Shown here: positions 33,314 to 41,034 of the stretch, in pieces
Layout: the number at the start of each line of letters is the position of its first letter
Numbering within the stretch: position 1 is the stretch's first letter
Assembly (NCBI RefSeq): GCF_003999195.1
Contig: NZ_RJVR01000368.1
Location: 1-45,249, forward strand
Origin: Streptomyces soli
Lineage (GTDB): Bacteria > Actinomycetota > Actinomycetes > Streptomycetales > Streptomycetaceae
Reading direction: 5' to 3'
Length of the DNA: 45,249 bases
Position numbers and translations under genes: made by a program
Notes under the pieces: model-generated
The model's database searches: none
Told to the model about the DNA's origin: nothing
Seen by the model: only the letters and a program-made list of their open reading frames with translations

Positions 33314-34908
33314 TGTCTTTCCCCCTTCTGACGGCTACCGCCGCCTTGCCGGCGGTAGGCGCGATCGCCACGGCCGCCGTACCAGCCGCTCGCCGCGTAG
33401 CGGCCAAGTGGCTGGCGCTGGGCTTCTCGCTGGCGACGCTCGTGCTGGCCGCGATCGTCGTCGTACGGTTCGACCCGGGCGGGGCGCGCTACCAGCTGAC
33501 CGAATCGCGCGCCTGGATCAAGGACTTCGGAGTCCGCTACGAGCTGGGCGTCGACGGCATCGCGGTCGCGCTGATCGGTCTCACCGCACTGCTGATCCCC
33601 TTCGTCATCGCCGCCGGCTGGCATGACGCGGACCCGCTCGAAGACGCCAACCCCAACCGCCGCTGGCGGCCGACGCAGGGCTTCTTCGCGCTGATCCTGC
33701 TGGTCGAGGCGATGGTGCTGATCTCCTTCGAGGCCACCGACGTCTTCGTCTTCTACATCTTCTTCGAGGCCATGCTCATCCCGATGTACTTCCTCATCGG
33801 CGGCTTCGGGGACCGTGCCCATGAGCACGGGGAAGAGGAGGCGGCCCGCCAGCGCTCGTACGCGGCCGTGAAATTCCTGCTCTACAACCTGGCCGGCGGC
33901 CTGATCATGCTGGCCGCCGTCATCGGGCTGTACGCCGTCACCGCCAACCAGCTCGGCACCGGAACCTTCTCCCTCCAGGAGATCCTGCAGGCGCGGGCCG
34001 CCGGCAAGCTGAACATGTCGTCGACGGCCGAACGGGCGCTGTTCCTCGGCTTCTTCTTCGCCTTCGCCGTCAAGGCGCCGCTGTGGCCGCTGCACACCTG
34101 GCTTCCGAACGCGATGCAGGAGTCCACCGCCCCCGTCGCCGTCCTGATCACCGCGGTCGTCGACAAGGTCGGCACCTTCGCGATGCTCCGTTTCTGCCTC
34201 CAGCTCTTCCCGGAGGCCAGCAAGTGGGCGACGCCGGTGATCCTGGTGCTGGCGGTGATCAGCATCATCTACGGTGCGCTGCTCGCCGTCGGCCAGCGGG
34301 ACATCAAGCGACTGGTCGCGTACGCCTCCATCTCGCACTTCGGCTTCATCATCCTGGGCATCTTCGCCATGACCTCCCAGGGCCAGAGCGGCGCGACCCT
34401 CTACATGGTCAACCACGGGATCTCCACGGCCGCCCTGATGCTGGTGGCGGGCTTCCTGATCACCCGGCGCGGCTCCCGCCTCATCGCGGACTACGGCGGC
34501 GTGCAGAAGGTCGCCCCGGTGCTGGCCGGGACCTTCCTGATCGGCGGTCTGGCCACCCTGTCGCTGCCGGGGCTCGCGCCCTTCGTCAGCGAGTTCCTGG
34601 TCCTGGTCGGCACCTTCAGCCGCTATCCGGCCCTGGGGATCATCGCGACCGTCGGCATCGTCCTCGCCGCGCTGTACGTCCTCGTCCTCTACCAGCGGAC
34701 GATGACGGGCCCGGTGAAGGCCGGGGTCGCGGGGATGCCCGATCTGAAGGTCCGTGAACTCGCCGTCGTGGCACCGCTGATCGCGCTGCTGCTCCTGCTC
34801 GGCGTGTACCCGAAGCCGGTGACCGACATCGTGAACCCGGCGGTCCGGCAGACGCTCTCCGATGTGCACAAGACCGACCCCAAGCCGCCGCTGGAGGCCT
34901 CCAAGTGA
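33313..34908 (+). CDS. nuoM: NADH-quinone oxidoreductase subunit M
   Basis: A 531-residue antiporter-like subunit. Diagnostic parts are YELGVDGIAVALIGLTALL, FYIFFEAMLIPMYFLIG with the key Glu, FFFAFAVKAPLWPLHTWLP with Lys, and DIKRLVAYASISHFGFI. ATG 33313 overlaps the preceding small ORF; a GTG one codon upstream is possible. A charged insert DRAHEHGEEEAARQR lies after the fourth helix. The stop overlaps nuoN (GTGA). Confidence 0.97.
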   Translation: MSFPLLTATAALPAVGAIATAAVPAARRVAAKWLALGFSLATLVLAAIVVVRFDPGGARYQLTESRAWIKDFGVRYELGVDGIAVALIGLTALLIPFVIAAGWHDADPLEDANPNRRWRPTQGFFALILLVEAMVLISFEATDVFVFYIFFEAMLIPMYFLIGGFGDRAHEHGEEEAARQRSYAAVKFLLYNLAGGLIMLAAVIGLYAVTANQLGTGTFSLQEILQARAAGKLNMSSTAERALFLGFFFAFAVKAPLWPLHTWLPNAMQESTAPVAVLITAVVDKVGTFAMLRFCLQLFPEASKWATPVILVLAVISIIYGALLAVGQRDIKRLVAYASISHFGFIILGIFAMTSQGQSGATLYMVNHGISTAALMLVAGFLITRRGSRLIADYGGVQKVAPVLAGTFLIGGLATLSLPGLAPFVSEFLVLVGTFSRYPALGIIATVGIVLAALYVLVLYQRTMTGPVKAGVAGMPDLKVRELAVVAPLIALLLLLGVYPKPVTDIVNPAVRQTLSDVHKTDPKPPLEASK

Positions 34909-36554
34909 GCAGCACCATGGCTGTCCACAGCCTGTGGACAACGGCGGCCACCACCGCCGACAAGATCCCGGCCCCCAAGATCGAGTACGCCCAACTGGCC
35001 CCCGTGCTGATCGTCTTCGGCGCGGCGGTCGTCGGGATCATGGTCGAGGCCTTCCTGCCGCGCCGCTCCCGCTACCTCGCCCAGATCGGCGTCAGCGTCC
35101 TCGGCATGGCGGCCGCCTTCGCCGCCGTCGTGGCGCTCGCGGCCGACGGTTACGCGAGCAAGAAGGCGCACATCGCGGCCATGGGCGCGGTCGCGGTCGA
35201 CGGCCCGGCGCTCTTCCTGCAGGGCACGATCCTGCTGGTCGGCATCGTCGGCGTCTTCACCTTCGCCGAACGGCGGCTCGACCCCAAGGCCCACGGCCGG
35301 CACGTCGACTCCTTCGCCGCGCAGGGCTCGGCGATCCCCGGCAGCGAGCAGGAGAAGGAAGCGGTCAGGGCCGGGTTCACCACCACCGAGGTCTTCCCGC
35401 TGCTGCTCTTCGCGGTGGGCGGCATGCTGGTCTTCCCGGCCGCCAACGACCTGCTGACCCTGTTCGTCGCCCTGGAGGTCTTCTCCCTCCCGCTCTACCT
35501 GCTGTGCGCTCTGGCCCGCCGCCGGCGCGTCATGTCGCAGGAGGCGGCGGTCAAGTACTTCCTGCTCGGCGCCTTCTCCTCGGCCTTCCTGCTCTTCGGG
35601 ATCGCCCTGCTCTACGGCTACGCGGGCACGGTCACGTACTCCGGGATCGCCTCCGTCATCGACGGCACCGCCAAGCTCACCCCGGCCCTGGCCAGTTCCT
35701 CGGCCAACGACGCCCTGCTGCTCATCGGCACGGCGCTGGTCGGCATGGGCCTGCTCTTCAAGGTCGGCGCCGTCCCCTTCCACATGTGGACCCCCGACGT
35801 CTACGAGGGTGCCCCGACGCCGGTCACCGGCTTCATGGCGGCGGCCACCAAGGTCGCGGCCTTCGGCGCGCTGCTGCGACTGCTGTACGTGGTCCTGCCG
35901 GACCTGCGCTGGGACTGGCGGCCGGTGCTGTGGGGCGTCGCCATCCTGACGATGCTGGTCGGCGCCATCATCGCCGTCACCCAGACCGATGTGAAGCGCA
36001 TGCTCGCGTACTCCTCCATCGCGCACGCCGGGTTCATCCTGGCCGGCGTCATCGCAGCCTCGCCGGACGGTGTCTCCTCGGTGCTGTTCTACCTGGCCGC
36101 GTACTCCTTCGTGACGATCGGTGCCTTCGCCGTCGTCACGCTGGTCCGCGACGCGGGCGGCGAGGCCACACACCTGTCCAAGTGGGCGGGGCTGGGCCGG
36201 CGCTCGCCGCTGGTGGCGGCGGTCTTCGCGGTGTTCCTGCTGGCCTTCGCGGGCATTCCGCTGACCTCCGGCTTCGCGGGTAAGTTCGCCGTCTTCAAGG
36301 CGGCGGCGCAGGGCGGGGCGGTGCCGCTGGTGATCGTCGGTGTGATCTCCTCGGCGATCGCGGCCTTCTTCTATATCCGGGTGATCGTGTTGATGTTCTT
36401 CAGCGAGCCGAAGGCCGACGGCCCGACCGTCGCCGTGCCCTCGGCTCTTACCTCCACGGCCATCGCGGTCGGCGTCGCGGTGACGCTGGCGCTCGGGCTC
36501 GCGCCGCAGTACTTCCTGGACCTGGCGGGCCAGGCGGGCGTGTTCGTGAGGTAG
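34905..36554 (+). CDS. nuoN: NADH-quinone oxidoreductase subunit N
   Basis: A 549-residue antiporter-like subunit that closes the operon. It has LFVALEVFSLPLYLLCALARR with Glu, FKVGAVPFHMWTPDVYEGAPTPVTGFMAAATKVAAF with the key Lys residues, and DVKRMLAYSSIAHAGFI. Between helices 3 and 4 there is a hydrophilic insert (GRHVDSFAAQGSAIPGSEQEK) found in actinobacterial NuoN. GTG 34905 overlaps the nuoM stop; an ATG at 34917 is an alternative. Confidence 0.97.
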   Translation: MSSTMAVHSLWTTAATTADKIPAPKIEYAQLAPVLIVFGAAVVGIMVEAFLPRRSRYLAQIGVSVLGMAAAFAAVVALAADGYASKKAHIAAMGAVAVDGPALFLQGTILLVGIVGVFTFAERRLDPKAHGRHVDSFAAQGSAIPGSEQEKEAVRAGFTTTEVFPLLLFAVGGMLVFPAANDLLTLFVALEVFSLPLYLLCALARRRRVMSQEAAVKYFLLGAFSSAFLLFGIALLYGYAGTVTYSGIASVIDGTAKLTPALASSSANDALLLIGTALVGMGLLFKVGAVPFHMWTPDVYEGAPTPVTGFMAAATKVAAFGALLRLLYVVLPDLRWDWRPVLWGVAILTMLVGAIIAVTQTDVKRMLAYSSIAHAGFILAGVIAASPDGVSSVLFYLAAYSFVTIGAFAVVTLVRDAGGEATHLSKWAGLGRRSPLVAAVFAVFLLAFAGIPLTSGFAGKFAVFKAAAQGGAVPLVIVGVISSAIAAFFYIRVIVLMFFSEPKADGPTVAVPSALTSTAIAVGVAVTLALGLAPQYFLDLAGQAGVFVR

Positions 36555-36585
36555 TGAAGTAACCGCCTTGTGGCACAGGCGTGTT

Positions 36586-36617
36586 GGCGCCCCGGGATCC
36601 GTGGATCCCGGGGCGCC
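36586..36617 (+). terminator. nuo operon terminator
   Basis: A perfect 15-bp stem GGCGCCCCGGGATCC / GGATCCCGGGGCGCC with a 2-base centre lies 32 bp after the nuoN stop. There is no U-tract. As a very strong GC hairpin immediately behind a long operon it is a convincing terminator. Confidence 0.88.
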
Positions 36618-36654
36618 GTGCGTGTCTAAAGAGCTCGCAATGTCCGAAAAAGTC

Positions 36655-36684
36655 TTGCCGGAATGCTCAATTCGGGCTTAACTT
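36655..36684 (+). promoter_or_regulatory. Candidate promoter for the ATP-grasp/flavoprotein pair
   Basis: TTGCCG (36655-36660) and TAACTT (36679-36684) are separated by 18 bp in a locally AT-rich stretch just after the nuo terminator and ~57 bp before the start of the next gene. The match to a housekeeping promoter is moderate and rests on sequence only. Confidence 0.3.
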
Positions 36685-36740
36685 CCTTAGTGGTCATGGT
36701 CGGGGTGGGGCCGTGGATACCATGACCATTGGGGGGAAGA

Positions 36741-38003
36741 GTGCGGAGTTCCGCGTTTGCGATCAATGCTTCCGTTCCTGGGCTGATCGTAAAAATCGGT
36801 AACTATCCGCTGCACCATGGCGGCGTGGGGGCGATCCGCAGCCTGGGGCGGCTGGGCGTGCCGATGTACGCCGTCACCGAGGACCGACATACGCCCGCCG
36901 CCGCCTCCCGCTATCTGCGCGGCCGCTTCGTGTGGCCGACGACAGGGCTCGAGCCGGCGGAGAAGCTGGTCGAGGGGCTACGGCGGATCGGGCGGGCCAT
37001 CGGACGGACTGCGGTGCTGATACCGACCGACGAAGAGGCCGCGGTCCTCATCGCCGAGCACGCCGACGAGCTGTCGCCGCACTTTCTCTTCCCCCGGATG
37101 GACGACCCGGGCCTGTCGCGTCGGCTGGCGAGCAAGCGCGGGCTGCACGAGCTGTGCGCGCAGTACGGGGTGCCGTCGCCGAGGGCCGCCTTTCCCGACT
37201 CGTACGCCGAGATCGAGACGTACGCCGCCACCGCCCGCTTCCCGGTGGTGGCCAAGAACCGCGAGGCCTTCGAACGCCGCCGTGCGCCGGCCGTGCGGGG
37301 GACCACCAGGATCGCCGGGGCACGCGAGCTGCTGGAACTCGCCCGGGGGTGGGGCCGGCGGCCCGGGGTGATCCTGCAGGAGTATCTGCCGCGCGAGCAT
37401 GCCGAGGACTGGATCGTGCACGCCTACTTCGGCTCCCGGGAGCCCGTGCTCTTCACCGGCGTGAAGGTCCGCTCCTGGCCGCCGCACGCCGGGATGACCG
37501 CCTGCGCGTATGTCGTGGCCAACCCCGAACTGGCCGAGCTGGCCGCCCAGTTCTGCAAGTCGATCGGCTTCCAGGGCATCGCCGACCTCGACTGGCGCTA
37601 CGACCGCCGCGACGGCCGCTACAAGCTGCTCGACTTCAACCCCCGTATGGGCGCACAGTTCCGGCTCTTCGAATCGGCAGCCGGGATCGATGTCGTACGC
37701 GCCCAGCACCTGGATCTGACCGGGCGGGACATCCCGCGCGCCCCGCAGCGCGAGGGCCGCCGCTTCGTCGTCGAGAACATCGACCTGCCCGCGCTGCTCG
37801 CGTACCGCCGCAGCGGCTACACGACCCCGCACGCCCCCGCCCGGGCCTCCGGCACGGAGCTGGCGTGGCTGGCCCGGGACGACCTCAAGCCCTTCGCCGT
37901 GATGCTCGCCCGGTTCGTGCGGCCGGGCGCCGCGCACCTGTTGCACATGTACCGCTCACGCCGCTCTCACCGCTCTCACCGCTCTCGAAAGGACGGCACA
38001 TGA
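36741..38003 (+). CDS. ATP-grasp carboxylate-amine ligase-like protein
   Basis: A 420-residue ATP-grasp enzyme expected to form an amide or acyl-phosphate using ATP. The N-terminal preATP-grasp part is GLIVKIGNYPLHHGGVGAIRSLGRLGVP. The nucleotide core has RFPVVAKNREAFERR (ATP Lys), VILQEYLPREHAEDWIVHAYF and LLDFNPRMGAQFRLFE, with the metal-binding D-x-N-P-R motif. GTG 36741 lies only four bases after GGGGGG; a TTG at 36729 is possible but worse. The C-terminus ends in a repeat-encoded basic tail (RSRRSHRSHRSRK). It is coupled by ATGA to a flavoprotein gene. The substrate is unknown; this pair is conserved downstream of nuo in related genomes as far as I recall. Confidence 0.82.
   Translation: MRSSAFAINASVPGLIVKIGNYPLHHGGVGAIRSLGRLGVPMYAVTEDRHTPAAASRYLRGRFVWPTTGLEPAEKLVEGLRRIGRAIGRTAVLIPTDEEAAVLIAEHADELSPHFLFPRMDDPGLSRRLASKRGLHELCAQYGVPSPRAAFPDSYAEIETYAATARFPVVAKNREAFERRRAPAVRGTTRIAGARELLELARGWGRRPGVILQEYLPREHAEDWIVHAYFGSREPVLFTGVKVRSWPPHAGMTACAYVVANPELAELAAQFCKSIGFQGIADLDWRYDRRDGRYKLLDFNPRMGAQFRLFESAAGIDVVRAQHLDLTGRDIPRAPQREGRRFVVENIDLPALLAYRRSGYTTPHAPARASGTELAWLARDDLKPFAVMLARFVRPGAAHLLHMYRSRRSHRSHRSRKDGT
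37952..37987 (+). repeat. 9-bp tandem repeat inside the ATP-grasp 3' end
   Basis: Four head-to-tail copies of a CCGCTCTCA-type unit (the first and last each differ slightly) encode an (RSH)n tail just before the stop. The repeat length is a multiple of three, so copy changes keep the frame and the overlap with the next gene. Confidence 0.8.
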
Positions 38004-39196
38004 ACCCCGTAGCTGTGATCGGGGCCGGACCCTACGGCCTCTCGACCGCCGCTCACCTGCGGGCGCTCGGCGTCTCCGTACGGGTCTTCGGCAGCCCCAT
38101 GGTGAGCTGGGCGGAGCAGATGCCGACCGGGATGCTGCTGAAGTCCACTCCGGCCGCCTCGAACATCTCCGCGGCCGAGCCGGGCCACACCCTGGGGGAC
38201 TTCGGGCGCGCGATGGGGGAGCAGCCGCTGGTGTCGGACTGGGACATCATCCCGGTCGACACCTTCATCCGTTACGGACAGTGGTTCCAGGAGCGCCTGG
38301 TGCCGGACCTGGAGCAGGTGCGGGTCGTCTCCGTCGACCAGCGCGGCCCCGGCTTCGACCTGAAGCTCGACTCGGGCGAGCAGTTCCAGGCGCGGGCGGT
38401 GGTCGTCGCCACCGGGCTGCACGGCTTCGCATACGTCCCCGAGCCGCTGCGGAGCCTCGCCCCCGACGGGCCGTCGGCGGTCGGCCCCGTCTCGCACAGC
38501 TCCCACCACCCCGACCTGCGGCGCTTCGCCGGGCGCGAGGTCATCGTGGTCGGCGCCGGCCAGTCCGCGCTCGAGTCCGCCGCGCTGCTCGCGGAATCCG
38601 GCGCCCAGGTCCGGTTGCTCGCCCGCCGCCGGGGCGCCGTCGGCTTCGGCGACGCCCCCGACCATCAGCCCCGCTTCCGCCCCGGCTCCCCCTTCGGGCG
38701 GGCCTTTTCGCTGTACGCCTTCAGCTACTACGCGCAGGCCTTCCGCTACCTGCCGGCGCCGACCCGGCTCTACCTGGTGCGGCGCGTACTCGGTCCCCTG
38801 GGCGCGTGGTGGCTCCGTGAGCGCTTCGAGGGGCGCGTCCGGGTGTCCTCCGGCCACGCGCTGCGGGGTGCCCGCGTGGACTCCGCCTCCGGCAAGGTCG
38901 TCCTCTCCACCGCCGCCCCGGGCGGCCGCGCCGCCGAGTTCGCCGCCGACCACGTCCTGGCCGCCACCGGCTACCGCGTCGACCTCGAAGCCCTCGGCTT
39001 CCTCGCCCCCTCCCTCCGCACCGCCCTCACCCGCACCGGCGCCTCCCCCCGGCTCCGCCCCGACCTCGCCTCCTCCGTCCCCGGCCTCTACTTCACGGGG
39101 CTCCCGGCCGCCGCCACGTTCGGGCCCGTGCTGCGGTTTGTCTGCGGCACGGAGTGGGCGTCCCCGCGGCTCGCGAAGGCGGTGGCCGCGGGCTGA
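38000..39196 (+). CDS. FAD-dependent NAD(P)-binding oxidoreductase (flavin monooxygenase-like)
   Basis: A 398-residue flavoprotein with two dinucleotide folds: VAVIGAGPYGLSTAAHLRALG at the start for FAD and EVIVVGAGQSALESAALLAESGA near residue 180 for NAD(P)H. Between them is VVVATGLHG, and DHVLAATGYRVDL lies near the C-terminus, both typical of flavin monooxygenases and N-hydroxylases. A GxxPxxS-like loop with LKSTPAASNIS follows the first motif. ATG 38000 overlaps the ATP-grasp stop (ATGA), so the two are made together and probably act on the same substrate, e.g. oxidising an amino group that the ligase also uses. The exact reaction cannot be read from the sequence. Confidence 0.83.
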   Translation: MNPVAVIGAGPYGLSTAAHLRALGVSVRVFGSPMVSWAEQMPTGMLLKSTPAASNISAAEPGHTLGDFGRAMGEQPLVSDWDIIPVDTFIRYGQWFQERLVPDLEQVRVVSVDQRGPGFDLKLDSGEQFQARAVVVATGLHGFAYVPEPLRSLAPDGPSAVGPVSHSSHHPDLRRFAGREVIVVGAGQSALESAALLAESGAQVRLLARRRGAVGFGDAPDHQPRFRPGSPFGRAFSLYAFSYYAQAFRYLPAPTRLYLVRRVLGPLGAWWLRERFEGRVRVSSGHALRGARVDSASGKVVLSTAAPGGRAAEFAADHVLAATGYRVDLEALGFLAPSLRTALTRTGASPRLRPDLASSVPGLYFTGLPAAATFGPVLRFVCGTEWASPRLAKAVAAG

Positions 39197-39771
39197 TTCC
39201 CGCCTCCGCGCCCCTGCCGGGTGGGTGGTTGCGGTCCGTGGGCGGCTGCGGGCCCGTGGCAGGGTTCGTTTCCCCCACCCCGCCCCTTCCCGAAACCGGG
39301 GGCGCTGCCCCTGGACCCTCCCCCAGAGGGGGTACCCCCAGGCGCGTGCGCTGTCGGGTGCGGGTCCGTGGCCGGGTTGTGCCAGCCGTTCCTCCTCAGG
39401 CGGACGGCCTACCCACAACCCGGACGGGCAAATTCAGCCTGTCCGGCGTTTGAGGACCCTGGGGGTACCCCCTCTGGGGGAGGGTCCAGGGGGTGGGGGC
39501 ACTCCCCCACCCAAACGAAGGTTTGGGGGAGAGCCCCCCCGGTTTCGGGAAGGGGTGGGGTGGGGGACGGAACCCCTGAGGACGAGCCGGGGGCATGCGC
39601 GGTGGAGGGCGGGGCAGGCTTAGGAGCGGCGGGCGTTGGGGCAAATGCGGACGTAGCGAGGCGAGGGGGCCATGCCCCCGCAGCGATCGAGAAGCGACGG
39701 GTTACGCTGCCGGTGTAGACAGCGCCACGCCAGAAGCCGCGGAAGCGATCTCAGCGACAGGAGAATCCCTC
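39197..39771. repeat. Intergenic region with nested inverted repeats
   Basis: This 575-bp gap is dominated by palindromes. The outer arms 39272-39302 and 39536-39566 pair over 31 bp with one mismatch. The inner arms 39308-39342 and 39458-39492 pair perfectly over 35 bp. In the centre, CCGGACGGGC-AAATTCA-GCCTGTCCGG (39420-39446) is a further hairpin, followed by GCGTTTGAGGA, a motif I know as common between Streptomyces genes. A small CCAAAC/GTTTGG hairpin sits at 39511-39526. A diverged direct repeat (GGGYCCGTGGC core) occurs near 39250 and 39362. It probably terminates the flavoprotein transcript. The polyprenyl synthase promoter should lie in 39570-39760. Confidence 0.75.
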
Positions 39772-40794
39772 GTGACGACCGTCGTCGGGCCCTTCGGGCT
39801 GAGCGTGCGGGACCAGGCCCTAGAGGCCCACGTCCAGGCCGGGCTGTCGGCCGTCGAGGAAGGCCTGCTGGAAGCCACCAAGAGCGACGTCCCGTTCATC
39901 ACGGAAGCGGCCCGGCACCTGGTGCAGGCTGGCGGCAAGCGGTTCCGGCCGTTGCTGGTGATGCTGAGCGCGCAGTTCGGCGACCCGCACGCACCGCGGA
40001 TCGTGCCGTCGGCTGTGGTCGTGGAGCTGACCCACCTCGCGACGCTGTACCACGACGACGTGATGGACGAGGCCGAGGTGCGCCGTGGCGTCCCGAGCGC
40101 CAACGCCCGGTGGGACAACTCGGTGGCGGTTCTGACCGGCGACTTCCTGTTCTCGAGGGCCTCGCACATACTGGCCGACCTCGGGCCGGAGGCCGTCCGT
40201 ATTCAGGCGGAGGCCTTCGAGCGGCTGGTCACGGGCCAGATCCTGGAGACCGTCGGGCCGCGGGACGGGCGGGACCCGATCGCGCACTACCTCGACGTCC
40301 TGGCCGGCAAGACGAGCTCGCTGGTCGCTGTGTCCTGCCGGTTCGGCGCGATGATGTCCGGTGCGGACGAGACGGTTGTCGACATCCTCACCCAGTACGG
40401 AGAGCGGCTCGGTATCGCCTTCCAGCTGGCCGACGACGTCCTCGACATCGCCAGCGACTCGCACGAGTCCGGCAAGACCCCCGGCACGGATCTGCGCGAG
40501 GGTGTGCCGACGCTGCCTGTGCTGCACCTGCGTGCGCAGGTCGCGAAGGCCAACGGTTCCGCCTCCGCCGACGACAGCCGGCTCTGCGAGCTGCTCGACG
40601 GCGACCTCAGCGACGACGCCCGGCACGCGGAGGTGCTCGCGCTGCTGCGCGCCCACCCCGCGCTGGAGCAGGCCCGCCGGGACACGATCCGGTACGCGGA
40701 CGAGGCCCGGGCGAGCCTGGCGCCGCTGCCCGCCTGTGCGGCCAAGCTCGCCCTCGAAGGCCTGTGCGACGCGGTGGTCCATCGCGCAGGCTGA
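39772..40794 (+). CDS. Long-chain all-trans polyprenyl diphosphate synthase
   Basis: A 340-residue trans-prenyltransferase that should build the isoprenoid side chain of menaquinone. First aspartate motif: DDVMD (Asp95-Asp99) in LYHDDVMDEAEVRRG. Second: DDVLD (Asp221-Asp225) in FQLADDVLDIASDS. GGKRFRPLLVML binds the diphosphate. The region before the first DDxxD reads TLATLYH with small residues, compatible with a long product (C35-C50), but the length cannot be fixed by eye. GTG 39772 follows GGAG and matches the family start VVGPFGLSVRDQ; a longer open frame runs upstream into the repeats. It is the S. coelicolor SCO4583 counterpart by position. Confidence 0.92.
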   Translation: MTTVVGPFGLSVRDQALEAHVQAGLSAVEEGLLEATKSDVPFITEAARHLVQAGGKRFRPLLVMLSAQFGDPHAPRIVPSAVVVELTHLATLYHDDVMDEAEVRRGVPSANARWDNSVAVLTGDFLFSRASHILADLGPEAVRIQAEAFERLVTGQILETVGPRDGRDPIAHYLDVLAGKTSSLVAVSCRFGAMMSGADETVVDILTQYGERLGIAFQLADDVLDIASDSHESGKTPGTDLREGVPTLPVLHLRAQVAKANGSASADDSRLCELLDGDLSDDARHAEVLALLRAHPALEQARRDTIRYADEARASLAPLPACAAKLALEGLCDAVVHRAG

Positions 40795-40923
40795 AGCCGC
40801 CCGCCCGGCTCGCCCCCGACGACGCGGCAACAGCCCAACCCCCATACGTTCCTGGGGGTCTGTCATCCCAGGGGCGTACGCGTGGTTGATCCCGTCGGCT
40901 GATGCGCGGGTCCGGCCGGTTTG

Positions 40924-40946
40924 GTGTGATGGAACCACCATCACAC
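40924..40946. promoter_or_regulatory. Perfect 9-bp inverted repeat, operator candidate
   Basis: GTGTGATGG-AACCA-CCATCACAC lies 88 bp before the LolA-like gene in the 240-bp gap after the polyprenyl synthase. Symmetry and spacing suggest a dimeric regulator site. A weaker ACCCCC/GGGGGT hairpin (40838-40859) between it and the synthase stop may be a terminator. Confidence 0.5.
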
Positions 40947-41034
40947 GGCGGATCGGGTGACAATGGGCCCTAGAGGTGGACGAGTGCGACGCAAGCAGGC
41001 CCGCCGGCGACGACGAAGGTAGGGACGGACAGCA

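Noticed and set aside
39595..39771. N-terminal extension of the polyprenyl synthase
   Set aside because: The upstream open frame is Gly/Arg-rich, runs through repeat-derived DNA and precedes the good ribosome site and conserved start.
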